A stretch of 64,000 bases of DNA from Conchocele bisecta (GCA_029237695.1 CM055265.1:107744773-107808772); one strand, 5' to 3'. Positions 45,394 through 57,100 are shown, counted from the stretch's first letter. Notes: generated by a model not told the origin, from the letters alone. A program made the numbers and translations.

Positions 45394-45632
45394 TACTATC
45401 TGTTCCACGTTTTGCTGCCGATAAACGTTTGACTATTAAACACATTAAATCTAAAAAATATTTAATTGTAAGTACTTTTTCATCAATAACAAGAAAGTCA
45501 CCCTCCCCAAAAAAAATGGATGGAATTTCATCAAATATTAATTTAATTTCGAAATAACGATTTTCCTATGCGAATATTTTGTTTCTTTTTTTTTATTTGT
45601 GGATTGATTTTTAAAATCTAACTTGTTATTTT
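45394..45632. mobile_element. Left part of a split M5
   Basis: TA-CTATCTGTTCCACG to TTTTTAAAATCTAACTTGTT. Its right part is at 50042-50330. Confidence 0.85.
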
Positions 45633-46077
45633 ACGGGCGACTCTTTGTCGCCCGCTTTATGTTACGCGTATATGAAAACTTTCCATTCAGTGAAAGTAGG
45701 TTGAACATATGATTGAAAGTGTAAAATCTGTTTTACCGTAAACCGATAAACCAAGCAGGAGGTGTTTTTACGACACGTGGTATTACTAATATGGGCAAAG
45801 AATAATTTGGCCCGCAGGCCAGCTGCTTCTAAAACAAAATGTAGATAACATCGGAAAGTATACATAATATAGCTTACGAAGTTACTGCATTTCAAAATTG
45901 TGTTGTCGTTAGGAAGACTAAAGTCCCCCGAGAGACGCTTGAAAATATGCGTTTTAAATGATCGGAGTAGAAATGCCTTAAATGCGCATTGGAATATTTT
46001 ATGGGAAAAAAAATAAAAACAATTTGCAACGAAATGGAGTTTCATTATTCCGTATTTATTTGAACACCTTTCTCTCT

Positions 46078-46168
46078 CCCACACCCATGTCTCTGTCTGT
46101 CTCTGTCTTTCTGTCTGTCTCTCTATCTCTTTTACTCTCTCCCACATCCATGTCTCTCTCCCACATCC

Positions 46169-46244
<76 letters not shown>

Positions 46245-46440
46245 ATCTATCTGTCTATCTTCTCTCTGTCTGTCTGACTCTCTCTGTCTGTCTATCTCCC
46301 TATCTGTCCCTCTCTCTATCTTTCTGTCATTCTCTCTCTCTCTCTATCTTTATGTCTGTCTGTCTGTATGTATGTCTCTCTCTCTATCTCGCTCTCTGTC
46401 TGTCTATGTCTCTCTGTGTGTCTCTTTCTGTATCATTACC
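46078..46440. repeat. (CT)n / (CTGT)n microsatellite tract
   Basis: About 35 pure CT units around 46169-46241, flanked by mixed CTGT and CTAT units. It gives false serine/leucine-rich frames. Confidence 0.95.
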
Positions 46441-47051
46441 TAGAAACCGCAATGTATCTCTCCCCCGCACCCCACCCACCTTCTCTCAACATCATTAGAT
46501 AGAAACCATACTATTTCTCTCTCTATCTTTCAAGATCGTTAGATAGAAGCACACTATATCTCTCTCAATATCATTGGATATAAAGCGCACATGTTGTGAT
46601 TTTGTTTACAAGACAAAGTCAAGCGATCCATGATACTCTGTGGACATGACTAACAGAAACAATAGTGGAAGAGTATTAGATCAAAAGATGACGAAGATCG
46701 AAAAAAAATAGGTCAAAGCTGAATTGTTCTGTATAGTTTGTAAATATCATCACCTGAAACATATCAAAACTCCCCATGAATCCGACTGGAGCTTAACTCA
46801 GAATTCAAGATGGCGTCCAAGATGGCTGCCGTAATCGTCCAGTGTTATAAATGTCACAAGAAATAGTGCAAACTGCTTCTTTTTTTTTTGCATAATATGT
46901 CAGCATATCATCACAAATAGAATATTATGCACATATTATGGTACTACAATAAAAAAAAATTGGAACTTGACATAAAAAAGATTTAAAAAAGAGAGAAAAA
47001 TGCATTTTTTAACGAAATATTAGTTTGAACGGACAAAAAAATCTATTAAAC

Positions 47052-47056
<5 letters not shown>

Positions 47057-47089
<33 letters not shown>
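47057..47089. repeat. (AAT)n microsatellite
   Basis: About eleven units. Confidence 0.92.
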
Positions 47090-47216
47090 CTGATGCTGAC
47101 CGTAGAAATAATAATTTAATTGTGTATTTGTGGCATTTCTAGCTCCGGGTCTTAAAGCGTAGATTTATATGTTGACACTGAAACATCTTGTTCAATTAGG
47201 CACAATGGATCATTCA

Positions 47217-47320
47217 CCAAGTAACAAGCGAGCAGTGCAGACCCTGATCAGACTGCGCGGATGCGCAGGCCGATCTGGTTCTACACTGATCACAAAACGC
47301 ACAAGCCCCATTTATCCAGC
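47217..47320. mobile_element. M12 fragment
   Basis: GCAGTGCAGACCCTGATCAG, GCGGATGCGCAGGCCGATCT. Confidence 0.65.
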
Positions 47321-47391
47321 CAAAATGGCGCAACGCACATTTCACAATCTAACAATAGTAGCAGAAGTGGGCTTGCATAAATCAGCATGAC

Positions 47392-47651
47392 CAGGCGCGT
47401 AGATGCATTAAGGCACTGCAGGCCCGGGCCTGCAGAATTTTCGAGAAAATGTTTTGAAATGTGCCAGTCTGAGAGTGCATCATGTACCTTCTAGTTTCGA
47501 ATTTTTTTTCATGTACCTTCTTAGCTTCTAGTTTCGAATATTTTTTCCGGGGGGGGGGGCATGCCCCCAGACCCACCTCGCATACTCGCATCAACGGTGC
47601 TCGAAGTCGTCAACCGGGCCTGCAGACTCAAATTGGCTAGCTACGCCCCTG
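47392..47651. mobile_element. CAGG element
   Basis: CAGGCGCGTAGATGC / GCTAGCTACGCCCCTG, flanked on both sides by ATGAC (47387-47391 and 47652-47656). Contains a short tandem duplication (CATGTACCTTCTAGTTTCGA) and a G10 run. Confidence 0.86.
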
Positions 47652-47830
47652 ATGACGTAATAGTTTAAATACTAATATAGCAATACGCTCCTATACGCCG
47701 AGAAGACACAACAACGCCATGATTTAAACCATTATTGATATTGAGTACGTTTGCGTATTTATGACAAATTGTTATTTCAGAATATCTTAGTACACATACT
47801 AGCATCGACATATTCTGATCATTTTACAGC

Positions 47831-48915
47831 ATGGATGGGAAGTGTGTTATTTGTAAAGAGCTGTTTGCCTCTGCGAAAACACAAACCGTTGGCGAAAAGG
47901 GTCATGCCTCGTTGATTACAGCTAGTGTCACTCGCAGTGATGGGTTCGATGCTCTTCTGAGAACAGTAGTACCGCCTTTTGATGTACACGCCAACTGTTA
48001 CAAAGAGTATATACGCAAATCCACACTGGAGGCACAAAAACGAAAAGCCCCAGATGTTCCAGAGATTGTTACGGGGGCAACGCTGCGATCTGATCGTAAG
48101 CAGTTTGACAGTAAAACGGATTGTTTGTTTTGCACGGAGAAGATACATGTAGGTTACAAGCAACCCAAAGCGCGCAGGAAAGAGTTCCACTCTGCTGAAA
48201 CCATCGAATACTTGGAAACGCTCATGTCAATTGCTAAGAATCGACATGATAATTGGGGAAAGGCGGTGATGATGCGTATCCAGACAACCAATGATTTGGT
48301 GGCTGCAGAAGCTATATATCATCACGATTGCGCAGTTGAATTTAGGAGAGGACGCCCAGAATCTACATCAAATCCCGAAAGAGGAAGACCCAAAGATGTG
48401 TTGAGAAACACGGCGTTTGATAAAGTATGTGAGTACCTAGATGAGAATGACGAATGCCAATACTCACTTTCATAAATTTCTGAAATAATGGACAAGTATT
48501 TGGACGGTATTGAAGGGTACACAAAACAGTATCTCAGACAAAAGCTACAAGCGCATTATGGTGATCAGTTGATTATTACAAGTGTTCCAGGTGTTTCAAA
48601 TATTGCCAGATTCCGCGATAAAGGACACAAGGTGCTTCGTGATACTTGGCAAGCTGAAAAAAAGGCAAATGCTTCAACAGAGAAAGACAGAATTGTAGAT
48701 ATGTCCATAATCAGAGATGATATCAGAACGCAGGTATATAATTGTTCTGAATACCCAACGATGGATGACACGAATAATGGCTGCTCGTTAATTCCAGAAA
48801 GTCTCGCCCGGTTTCTTCACGGTGCAGTAAATTCAAAAGCATCAACGGGACGTACGAATATAGACAGGCGATGTACAGCCATAGCTCATTCTATAATAGC
48901 TGCATGCAGACCAAG
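47831..48915 (+). pseudogene. Transposon-type gene, N-terminal exon with zinc-knuckle motifs, one internal stop
   Basis: An open frame starts at ATG 47831 and is broken only by a TAA at 48473-48475; the same frame goes on through I-S-E-I-M-D-K to 48915, about 361 codons. A good splice donor (CCAAG/GTATGC) follows R-P-R at 48915. Two metal-binding-like motifs are visible: C-V-I-C with H-A-N-C about 50 residues later, and C-L-F-C with Y-H-H-D-C about 70 residues later. The frame resembles, from memory, a repetitive protein family common in cnidarians, molluscs and fish whose members continue into a DTDV/HAFTGCDT nuclease-like region; such a region follows at 50857-52101. I infer a mobile-element protein rather than a host gene. 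The single stop suggests recent loss of function. Confidence 0.7.
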
Positions 48916-49400
48916 GTATGCATTGTAACTGCTGTTTTATTGCGCCTGCTCGGTTGTGTCACAGCCTGTGCTGTATTCACAGTTCATGACACAAGTACCT
49001 CTTACCAACAGCTTAAGTGAAGTTGTATGTAAAAAGGACAAAACTAATACGAAAAATGGTCAAAATGTGCTCAAAGACCACCAGGGATCGAGAAAATAAT
49101 AGCATCACTGGAAGGACACACCTGGAGAATGTATACAGCCGCCACGCTGCACTTAACTTCGCTGATGTGAGTTTAAAAATACAAGACATAGTCGAGCGAT
49201 CCGGGATAATTGGGGAACACGACCACCAGAACAAAGTATGCATTGCAAGTGTGCGTCTAGTGCACCTGTTGCTGTAGTCCAGGATACAAACACATCTGAC
49301 ACAGCACTGGGTTAATCAAAAAAAGTAAATGTAAAACTTAACACAATTCATACCAAAAATGGGCAAAATGTGTATAACTCTCGAAGTGACAGTCGTGCTC
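48916..49400 (+). repeat. Diverged direct duplication around the exon end
   Basis: The sequence after the first exon (AAGGTATGCATTGTAACTGC, then AAAAATGGTCAAAATGTG) recurs after 49234 (AAAGTATGCATTGCAAGTGT, then AAAAATGGGCAAAATGTG). Between them an 86-codon open frame (49017-49277) could be an extra exon, but I see no domain. Confidence 0.6.
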
Positions 49401-49589
49401 AATGACGATTGAGATTGCGAAAATTGGGAATAATATCACTGAAGATTCTTAGCCTTGTTATTTTTTCTTAAAATGATCGTAAATGTACTAATACAGTTTC
49501 TATTATGCTTTGCTTTTGCTAGTATACTGGTATACCCTCAATACTGAGGCTTATCACTAGTGGATCATATTTTTATTCATAAGTACATG

Positions 49590-49780
49590 TACATACAATC
49601 AAATACAATCAAATACAATCGATGTTCCTGGTATGTAGCCGGTACCCATTTACATCTGGGTGGGCTGAAGCAGTGTGGATAAAGTGTCTTGCTCAAGGAC
49701 ACAACGCATGCGAGGCTCGAACCCACGATCGTAAGATCAGCAGACCGACGCCTCAGACCGCTCGACCACGCGCTCCACTA
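49590..49780 (-). mobile_element. SINE with a class-II tRNA-like head
   Basis: On the minus strand the head reads TGGAGCGCGTGGTCGAGCGG (box A TGGTCGAGCGG) to GTGGGTTCGAGCCTC (box B), with Leu/Ser-like length. The body has GTGTCCTTGAGCAAGACACT, a block familiar from many animal SINEs, and the 3' tail is a 10-bp repeat (TACAATCAAA)n at 49594-49620. Confidence 0.82.
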
Positions 49781-50041
49781 TGCCTAGGCTATTAATGTAC
49801 TATATATGAAACGTAAATATCCAAATTGTATCACTGGTTCAAATAAGAGAAGTGCGACAATGACACCATTTAATTATAATAGAGAAGTTGTAACACCGTG
49901 GTAGTTGCGGGAAGTAGTTCTGCAATACTACAATATACTACGGTACCGTTTATAGCATACTAACATCATGGTAAAGCTATCAATTGGTAAATTTAGTTTC
50001 ATATACTAACGTCGCCCGTCATAGGTAGTGCCTATTTCATA

Positions 50042-50330
50042 TTAGTTACACCATTTCCAAGCTATCTCGCCAGGTTTCGGAGTCAATTTCCAAATTGTTT
50101 CGTTATTTGATCCTCCGGGTCCTCCTCCTTTTATCCCCATGTTAAATTCGCAAAGGAAAATCTTTTTTTCGCAATAAAATTAATATTTGAGGAATTTCTT
50201 CAAAACATTTTTTTTGGGAAGGGTGACTTTTTTGTTATTGATGAAAAAGTACTTGATTTTAAATATTTGTTAGATTTAATGTGTTTAACAGCCAAAAGTT
50301 CGTAGGCAGCAAAACATGGAACAGACCTTA
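50042..50330. mobile_element. Right part of the split M5
   Basis: CCAAGCTATCTCGCCAGGTT to GCAAAACATGGAACAGACC. It picks up where 45632 leaves off when compared with 36364-36773. Confidence 0.85.
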
Positions 50331-50856
50331 ATCTAATTGGGGGGCTTAATCTAAAAAAACATCTCAATTGTTCACATCTTTTGTCTACAAGCACCATTTT
50401 TGGACTAGTGTTAGATATGACCATGACATTTAATTTTTTCGCGGGAGTCAAGCTGGGCTCCCACTGTGGCGGCCATATTTAACAATTCAAGATGGCCGCC
50501 ATCCAGATTGAGACCGTGCAACACATTGACGCCTAAAAGTAGTAGAATAATAAATGAAACAATTTTATATAGGTTTTCGAGTATGGGAGTCCATTTCCAG
50601 TGTTATTTCGTCATTTCGATGTCAAGGTTACGTGCTAAGGTCACCGTCAAGGTAATTTTGGAACAAAATATTTATATTTCGAGACAATATATATCTATTG
50701 GGTTTGATTATAATATCCAGGAATATAAATTAGCATTCATCATATCATAGTGTGTGCTTATTGATTTAATTAGTTCACAGCCCGAATCATGACCCTGATC
50801 ACGCTTATGACTTGTTACTCATATGCCGCGAAAAACAAATTGCTTTATCATAATGA

Positions 50857-52101
50857 GTGAAAATGGTAATTCGTCATACAAAGGAGAGTGAAACTCCATT
50901 TATACTTTACCATGGAATCAAATTGCACGGAGACGCGAGACACAAGCATCTAATAGGACGTTCCCATAGCATTGGGCTCACTGTGTCATATGAACGTGTT
51001 ATGGAAATGAAAGTACATGTAGCTCGTGCTGTCTGTAAGCAACACGCTAAGGACAATGTAGTTTTACCCACAATTTTACCACAGTTACTGAGTATGTATC
51101 CCTACACATTGTGCTATTTCTTAAAGCACAGGTGACTGCGACGGTTGAACTCATCGATCAGGTCTGGGACACATACCCTGACAATAATTTGAAAACACAA
51201 CAGCGGCGTGGGTCAGGTGCACGTACTAGATTAGAACCAGGTGGAAATGGCAGAACTTCCATGCCCAAACTGGACTGGCAATCGTACCTAAAAATGCAGA
51301 AAATAAAAAGGAGCTTTCTCATTTGTCAGCAAACAGCTGGCAAATACTGACATAGATGGAAAACTCCTCCTCAGCACCGAGTCTGAGATAGTGCTCTCCA
51401 ACAAACCATTTGATGTATCAGCACTCGAGCAATGTAACCATGTAGAGGCAGACACATGAATCATCCTGCGTCTATTTCATGCCTCATCTCAGTGTCACGA
51501 GAAAGCATTTGTGTGAACAGTCGATAGTGATATCGTTGTTCTTGCCATCGCTTTCTTTGAACATATCGACCTTTCTGAGCTTTGTATTGGAAATATTTGG
51601 AAAGGAAAACATTACCGAGATATCCCGGTGCACGGGCATCTACTGTCAGCTTAGTCCATCAAAAGCTTTGGCTCTATCACTATTTCACGCCCTAACATGT
51701 TGTGATACAACATCTTAACTTCTCGGCTGCGGTAAGAAGACTGCGTGGAATGCATGGAACAGTACACCAGGCCTGACAGAGACGCTGATTGCACTGTCAG
51801 AAGAACCGGAGTATTTAACTGGAATCTGTTCACATGCAGCACATTGAGCGATTCGTTGTGCTCATGTATAGTAACGACGTGTGGTTCAGCAAGTGTCAAC
51901 GAAGCTAGGCACCATCTCTTCTCCAATGTCAGTCGTTCGCTCGATAATAATCCGCCTACCTATGCTGCTCTCTTTGAGCATGTCAAGAGGTCCTTGCTCC
52001 AAGCCTTTTTCATCTGGAAACAATCGATCTCTTTCCATGAGACACTCCCTGGTTTTAGTCACTGGGAATGGGAACATGATGAGCGCAGCAAGTTTAAATA
52101 A
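50857..52101 (+). pseudogene. Decayed C-terminal half of the same gene, XPG/FEN1-like nuclease region
   Basis: Protein similarity runs through three frames. It starts with Y-H-G-I-K-L-H-G-D and V-S-Y-E-R-V-M-E-M-K (50857-51090), continues as I-D-Q-V-W-D-T-Y-P-D-N (51126-51300), then T-V-D-S-D-I-V-V-L-A-I-A (51519-51555) and F-H-A-L-T-C-C-D-T-T-S (about 51685-51717), and ends with S-V-N-E-A-R-H-H-L-F and N-N-P-P-T-Y-A-A-L-F-E-H (51892-52101). At least three frameshifts and several in-frame stops separate these pieces. D-S-D-hhhhh and a later G/C-C-D resemble the acidic motifs of XPG/FEN1-type nucleases; I infer an Academ-like or related DNA transposon, with modest certainty. Confidence 0.68.
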
Positions 52102-52954
52102 TAAAATATTGTTCATGCAGTAATACTATTCGAATGATCAATACGATAGATACGAGCTAGTTTATGCATAACTGACAAAGTTGACTTTGACCTTGTTTGA
52201 AATGATAATATCCCCAATGTCATTCCAAAAACATATACAGTTCACATACGATATTTAATATTATGGAACCTGACTCCAATATGGTAATTACATGCGATCG
52301 TTTGTGCTTGGCTCGAAATATACATATTTTGGACATAAATGACCTTGAATGTCACCTTAGCACGTATGGAAGGTAATATCCGCCATAATTATATTAGACT
52401 TGATGCTTGCTTGCTGATGACATTCTAAGTTCTATCCGTCTTATTACAATTATATGTGGCTTGATGCTTGCTGTCTGGTGCCATTACAACTTACTTTCAT
52501 GTTATTGTATTCGTCATTCGTGTTTGTGACATTTGAAATCTTCTAGGTTGTAGTCTAAATTGCATGTGCATTTGGATTTATGCTTTATTCATTCGCACTG
52601 TTTCAAGTGGCATCCGGAGTTCCATTATTGATTATTGCATCGCTGTTTTGCCATGCGTTTCGGTCACCCTAAACACCCCAAATGCTGGAAAAGGCTACAA
52701 AGGCTGTTCGAAGTTGCTTGTACGTCCGTTAGCGGATATTTATACCATACATTGTCATTGAATTGACTGAATTAGTATGTGTTATGATCATGTTAATCAT
52801 TTGAATGCAATAATCTACCACAAATATACGTGTTTTTTGTAAATTATCTAAACGCGCACCTGCGCCGATCGGGCCGCGCAGAATTGGACAAAGAGTGATT
52901 AACACCTATTAACATATCGTTTTGCAGGTACAGCTAAACACCGATTATACTTAT

Positions 52955-53134
52955 CAGGCCCGTAGCCAGACCTGTTTGAAGGGGGGGGGGTCGTTTCGAA
53001 GGCCCAAGGGGCCTGATGTATCTAGGGGGGGTCTAAAAAAGTGTACCTCGAGGCTAAAAAAGTAGACCTCGAGGCTGGGCCGGGGGGGGGGTGGGGCTCG
53101 TCCGACCGCTCCGACCCCCCTGGCTACGGGCCTG
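52955..53134. mobile_element. CAGG element inside the inverted-repeat arm
   Basis: CAGGCCCGTAGCCAG / CTGGCTACGGGCCTG, flanked on both sides by CTTAT. The arm's match to 55530-55558 resumes right after it. Confidence 0.9.
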
Positions 53135-53160
53135 CTTATTGCATTATTATTAATATAAGT

Positions 53161-54235
53161 CAATGATCGATCAACGACATTCATTTAAACATGCTTTATG
53201 TATCAACACATTACGTGAACATAGGACGAATGCCGAATTTTGAGATATCAGCTAGTTATCTATCTTGAAAATGGGTATCCACACGGTGATAAAAAATATG
53301 TTTATGAGCGCTACCTACGGCTCTGCAACGAATATTTCCTCAGATTGCGGAAGCAAAATCTTTTATTTACACGGCCGAATAAACGTGTAACTAGTTGTAA
53401 AAGACATTTACGCTAGCTGACATGTTCCCGTCAATTAACCCATAGTATTTAGCACAGTTTATTCCACGAACATTTTCCTTCCCGTATCCTGTATTTGTAA
53501 TTAACGTAATTACGTCAATTATTGGCAGTAAACTGTTCCTTTTGAAATTTTAAATTAAGCTTTTTATTTTCTGTGACGGGAGATGCTGGTACTGGAATAA
53601 TAAAGTAGGCAACAGGTAGTTATATAAATTATAAGAAAAACGGGTGGAATAGTTACAAAATTACGTGTTTTTTTTTCGAAGTGACATTGTAACACCATAC
53701 ATTTCATTTTGCATTTAACACAATGTGCGTACATCACGTGCGGATACTGAAACGTTCGCAAACTGATATTTACAGATGCACACATACGAGGGTAATCCAA
53801 TATATATAGTGAAAATGGCTAAGTATTATCATCACCGTGTTCATGACCCTTGACGTATGTGATCATAACGTCACATGACTATGACGTCATACAACGTAGT
53901 GACGTAATATAATGCGACATCATTGACGAAGTGTCAATATAGCGGTAGACCAAATTTCATTCAGGTATATGCACAATATATCAACTTATATTCGTTTTCA
54001 CTATTTATTGGATGACCCTCGTATATGCACATATTAAATTATATTTATAGATAAAATACGACCGTTTAATGATTATGGTTCCAGCTTGTGACAAATTTAA
54101 CAAGCCCCATTGTGCATGGTAAGCTGCACAGTAATATTCATTTCGGGTCAGGCTACAACTATGCATTGTTTGGCATTGTAGTTCGTAGTTATCGATTATT
54201 TCGTTTGAATAACCATAGTAAAACTATCAATTGGG
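53161..54235. other. No recognisable feature
   Basis: Loop region of the inverted repeat. Several GTGACGTAA/TGACGTCA-like sites at 53855-53915; no exon or repeat family recognised. Confidence 0.4.
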
Positions 54236-54355
54236 TACACAAATAATAATTATTAATAATAATAATAAATAAATAATGATTAATAATAATAATAATTAAT
54301 AATATGTATAGACTATTAATAATAATAATGAATAATAATAATGAATAATAATAAT
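54236..54355. repeat. (AAT)n-rich tract
   Basis: Imperfect AAT/AAATG units over 120 bases. Confidence 0.92.
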
Positions 54356-55446
54356 GAAAAGTCATGCAGAGCATGATGTTATTAGCCGATCAAATCAAGG
54401 TAAAGTGCATCGAACATATGTAGGTGTCTCTGGTAACATTGTCAATAGTAAACTATTTTCGACCACAGTTCTGTACCCAGCGTTGACATTTTTCTCGATT
54501 TTGTGCAGGTGTTGGAAACCCGTTCCCAAATCCATCCAATAGCAGCAATGTCATAGCAGCAATGTTTTGTTGTCACCATTATGTTGCGAAATATTCCAGC
54601 GTAACACCTGTACTGTATGCTCTATTTATCTACAAATTACACTCCGCAATACACAAAGTTGTAGTCACTGTGTGTTTGTCCGAATTCTGTGGCAGCACGC
54701 GAGTGGGCGGAGCTACCAGGGCTATATATATCTAGCGGTTACAGTGTCATCTAAAAATAGACGCAAGCTCCTGCGTATTCAGGCACATGCCCAGATTGGC
54801 CTAATGTGCCCCATCCGTGATTTTTTGCGCGATGTCGGGCGCAAGACAATCAATAATTTGCGGAATTGACACTAATTAAGGGGAATGCCGCAATCGCGCG
54901 TGCTGGATGCATCCCTGCCATCCCTGCATGATATGTAAACAAATCAAAGTTGGCTATGAAGGGCAATTCTTCGTTTTGATTGGTGGAAAATTTTGTGAAT
55001 ATTAACTACCGTCAAATGACGCGCATACGCGATCCAATGGGATAAACCCGAGATGCTGGGATAAACCCGAAAATGCTGGGGTTGCTAGTAAGGAGATTTT
55101 GAGCAGAGGTCGATTATAAATTAGCCGAATTAACACATTTTACGCGATTATACGTGGCTGAAACTTGTTCTGTTTAATAAATAAAAGCTTTAAATTAGCC
55201 CAATAATCGGCGTATGTTGGCGTATATGGCCATTAGAGCCAACTATGGACTTCAACAACAATAACTTCAGGGTTAAATCTCTTCCGGCGTTCAGCTCATT
55301 ACGTATTCAAAATTGTGTTATTTGGCTATAAGTAAAGTTTTAAACGGAGATAATTGCCAAAAATGCAAACTTTATCGGTTGATGCAATTTGGAAGTGATA
55401 CAGAAAAATTCAATCGCGTTCGTAGATTACCGAATAGCGGAGAAAA
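54356..55446 (+). repeat. Block repeated in inverse at the window start
   Basis: 54356-54398 matches 1205-1247 and 54809-55446 matches 1-616, both inverted; the part between differs. Just beyond, 55490-55524 is a palindrome ATTAGCCGATC...GATCGGCTAAT that repeats the ATTAGCCGATC found at 54380, so these may be element ends (about 54378-55525). Confidence 0.82.
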
Positions 55447-55529
55447 GGGTTGCTACAAACTTTTTCAGAATTCGATGGATAACCAATATATTAGCCGATC
55501 TATAAATAGATCGGCTAATAATAATACAA

Positions 55530-56495
55530 AGTAATAATAATGCAATAATGCAATAAATATAATCGGTGTTTAGCTGCACCTGTTAAACGATATGTTATTA
55601 GTTGTTAATCACTCCAATTCCGCGCCGCCCGATCGGCACAGGTGCGCGTTTAGACAATTTACCAAAACACGTATATTTGCGGTGGATTATTGTTTTAAAA
55701 TGATTAAAATTCATAAAATGATCATAACACATAATAATTCAGTCAATTCAATTAAAATGCATGTCATAAATATCCGCTAACGGACGTACAAGCAACATCG
55801 AACAGCCTTTGTAGCCTTTTCCAGCCTTTGGGGTGTTTAGGGTGACCCTCGAATAAGGCCGAAAGCAGTAAGTTCAAATGAATGAAACATCAAGCCAAAT
55901 TCGCATGCAATAAAGACAAATATATATTACAACCAAGATGATTTCAAATGTCATAAATACAAATGACGAATAGAATAACATGGATATAAGTTGTAATTCC
56001 ATCAGCAGGCAGGCACCAGGCCACATAGAATTGTCATAAATACAAACGGTGAATGCAATAACACGCATATAATGTGTAATGTCATCAGCCAGCAAGCATC
56101 AAGCCACATATAATTGTAATAAGACGGATAGAACTTAAAATGTCATCAGCCAGCAAGCATCAAGCCAAATATAATTATGGCGGATATGACCTTCTATAAG
56201 CACGTGCCCTTGACCTCTAGTCTCCGAACTAACATTGGAAATGTATTCCTCATACTCGAAACCTGATACAAAGTTGTTTCATTTATGATTCTACTACATT
56301 TGATTCTCAAGTTATGGCAACTCCTAATTCCGGATGGCGGCCATCTTGGATTTTCCAATATGTCCGCCACAGAGAGATCCCAGCTTGGCTTCCGCAAGAA
56401 AATGAAATGTCATCGCCATATCTAACACTGGTCCAAAAATGGTGCTTGTAGACAAATGTGAACAATTATTTGACTAAGTCCCCATGCGAACAACT
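55530..56495 (-). repeat. Right arm of the large inverted repeat
   Basis: Inverse of 52320-53160 and 50340-50640, joined without the coding stretch. The first part contains three related ~70-bp sub-blocks (AGCAAGCATCAAGCCA at 56088 and 56151, CAGGCAGGCACCAGGCCA at 56005). Confidence 0.82.
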
Positions 56496-56533
56496 GTGGT
56501 ATGATCCACATGTGTTTGAACAGCTGGTCATTG

Positions 56534-56728
56534 ACGGGTTGTGGACTAGGGGTTAGAACACCTGACTTCCAATCCGGAGGTTGTGGGTTCAAACCTCGCC
56601 TTGGGCATCAACAATACTTTCATAGTATTTCCACCCCACTGGTCTGTCGGATGATACTTTAAACTGTGGTCCCGTCTCTATATGACTTAATTGTTGCTGG
56701 GATGTTAAACCCATTCACTTTTCACGTT
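56534..56728 (+). mobile_element. tRNA-derived SINE
   Basis: Box A TGGACTAGGGGTTAG at about 56542, box B GGTTCAAACC at 56586, then a body ending GCTGGGATGTTAAACCCATT, a 3' end style common in molluscan and other animal SINEs. Confidence 0.8.
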
Positions 56729-57100
56729 TTGAACAGATGGTCAGTATGTTGGTGTCTTATGGATATTTTGGTGGAATTTTGGGTGGATTTCGTTGGTTGT
56801 GGGGTAATTTATATAGTTGTGTGCAACTACTAATGCTCAATCATTACACACGACAGAAATCGTCAATTATCTACATATTCACCGTTCCGTTACATTCATT
56901 CATTCATTCGGCTTATATTTAAGGGTGGGAATTGACTCGAACACCTTCCATATCCGATCTTCACAGTTCCGAACTTTTGGAACCCTTTTATACTGTCAAA
57001 ATACCGACAAAGGTCAATTACCGTACATGTACTACTTACACGTGTAACTCGCGCGAGGTGATTTAAATTGTATGTTGGTAACACTGCACCCAAAACACCA
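56729..57100. other. No recognisable feature
   Basis: Unassigned. Confidence 0.4.

Larger units (their letters stand above)
45633..50019. mobile_element. 4.4-kb insert between the M5 halves
   Basis: The M5 breaks where ACGGGCGAC appears (45633) and resumes after GTCGCCCGT (50011-50019), a 9-bp inverted pair; the left end also has an inner mirror (GGGCGACTCTTTGTCGCCC). It contains a CT-rich microsatellite, a CAGG element, the first exon of the broken gene and a SINE. Whether it is one element is uncertain. Confidence 0.5.
50340..53160 (+). repeat. Left arm of a large inverted repeat
   Basis: 50340-50640 and 52320-53160 match, in inverse, 56200-56490 and 55530-56195 respectively, with moderate divergence (for example AAGCACCATTTTTGGACTAG, TAGCGGATATTTATACCATA and TAAACACGTAT-type pieces). 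The coding stretch 50640-52320 has no partner in the other arm. Confidence 0.82.

Noticed and set aside
45662..46147. 161-codon minus-strand frame
   Set aside because: The start lies in the microsatellite and the rest shows no domain; it could be chance in AT-rich DNA.
45982..46498. Ser/Leu-rich frames of 109-153 codons
   Set aside because: Direct product of the CT/CTGT microsatellite.
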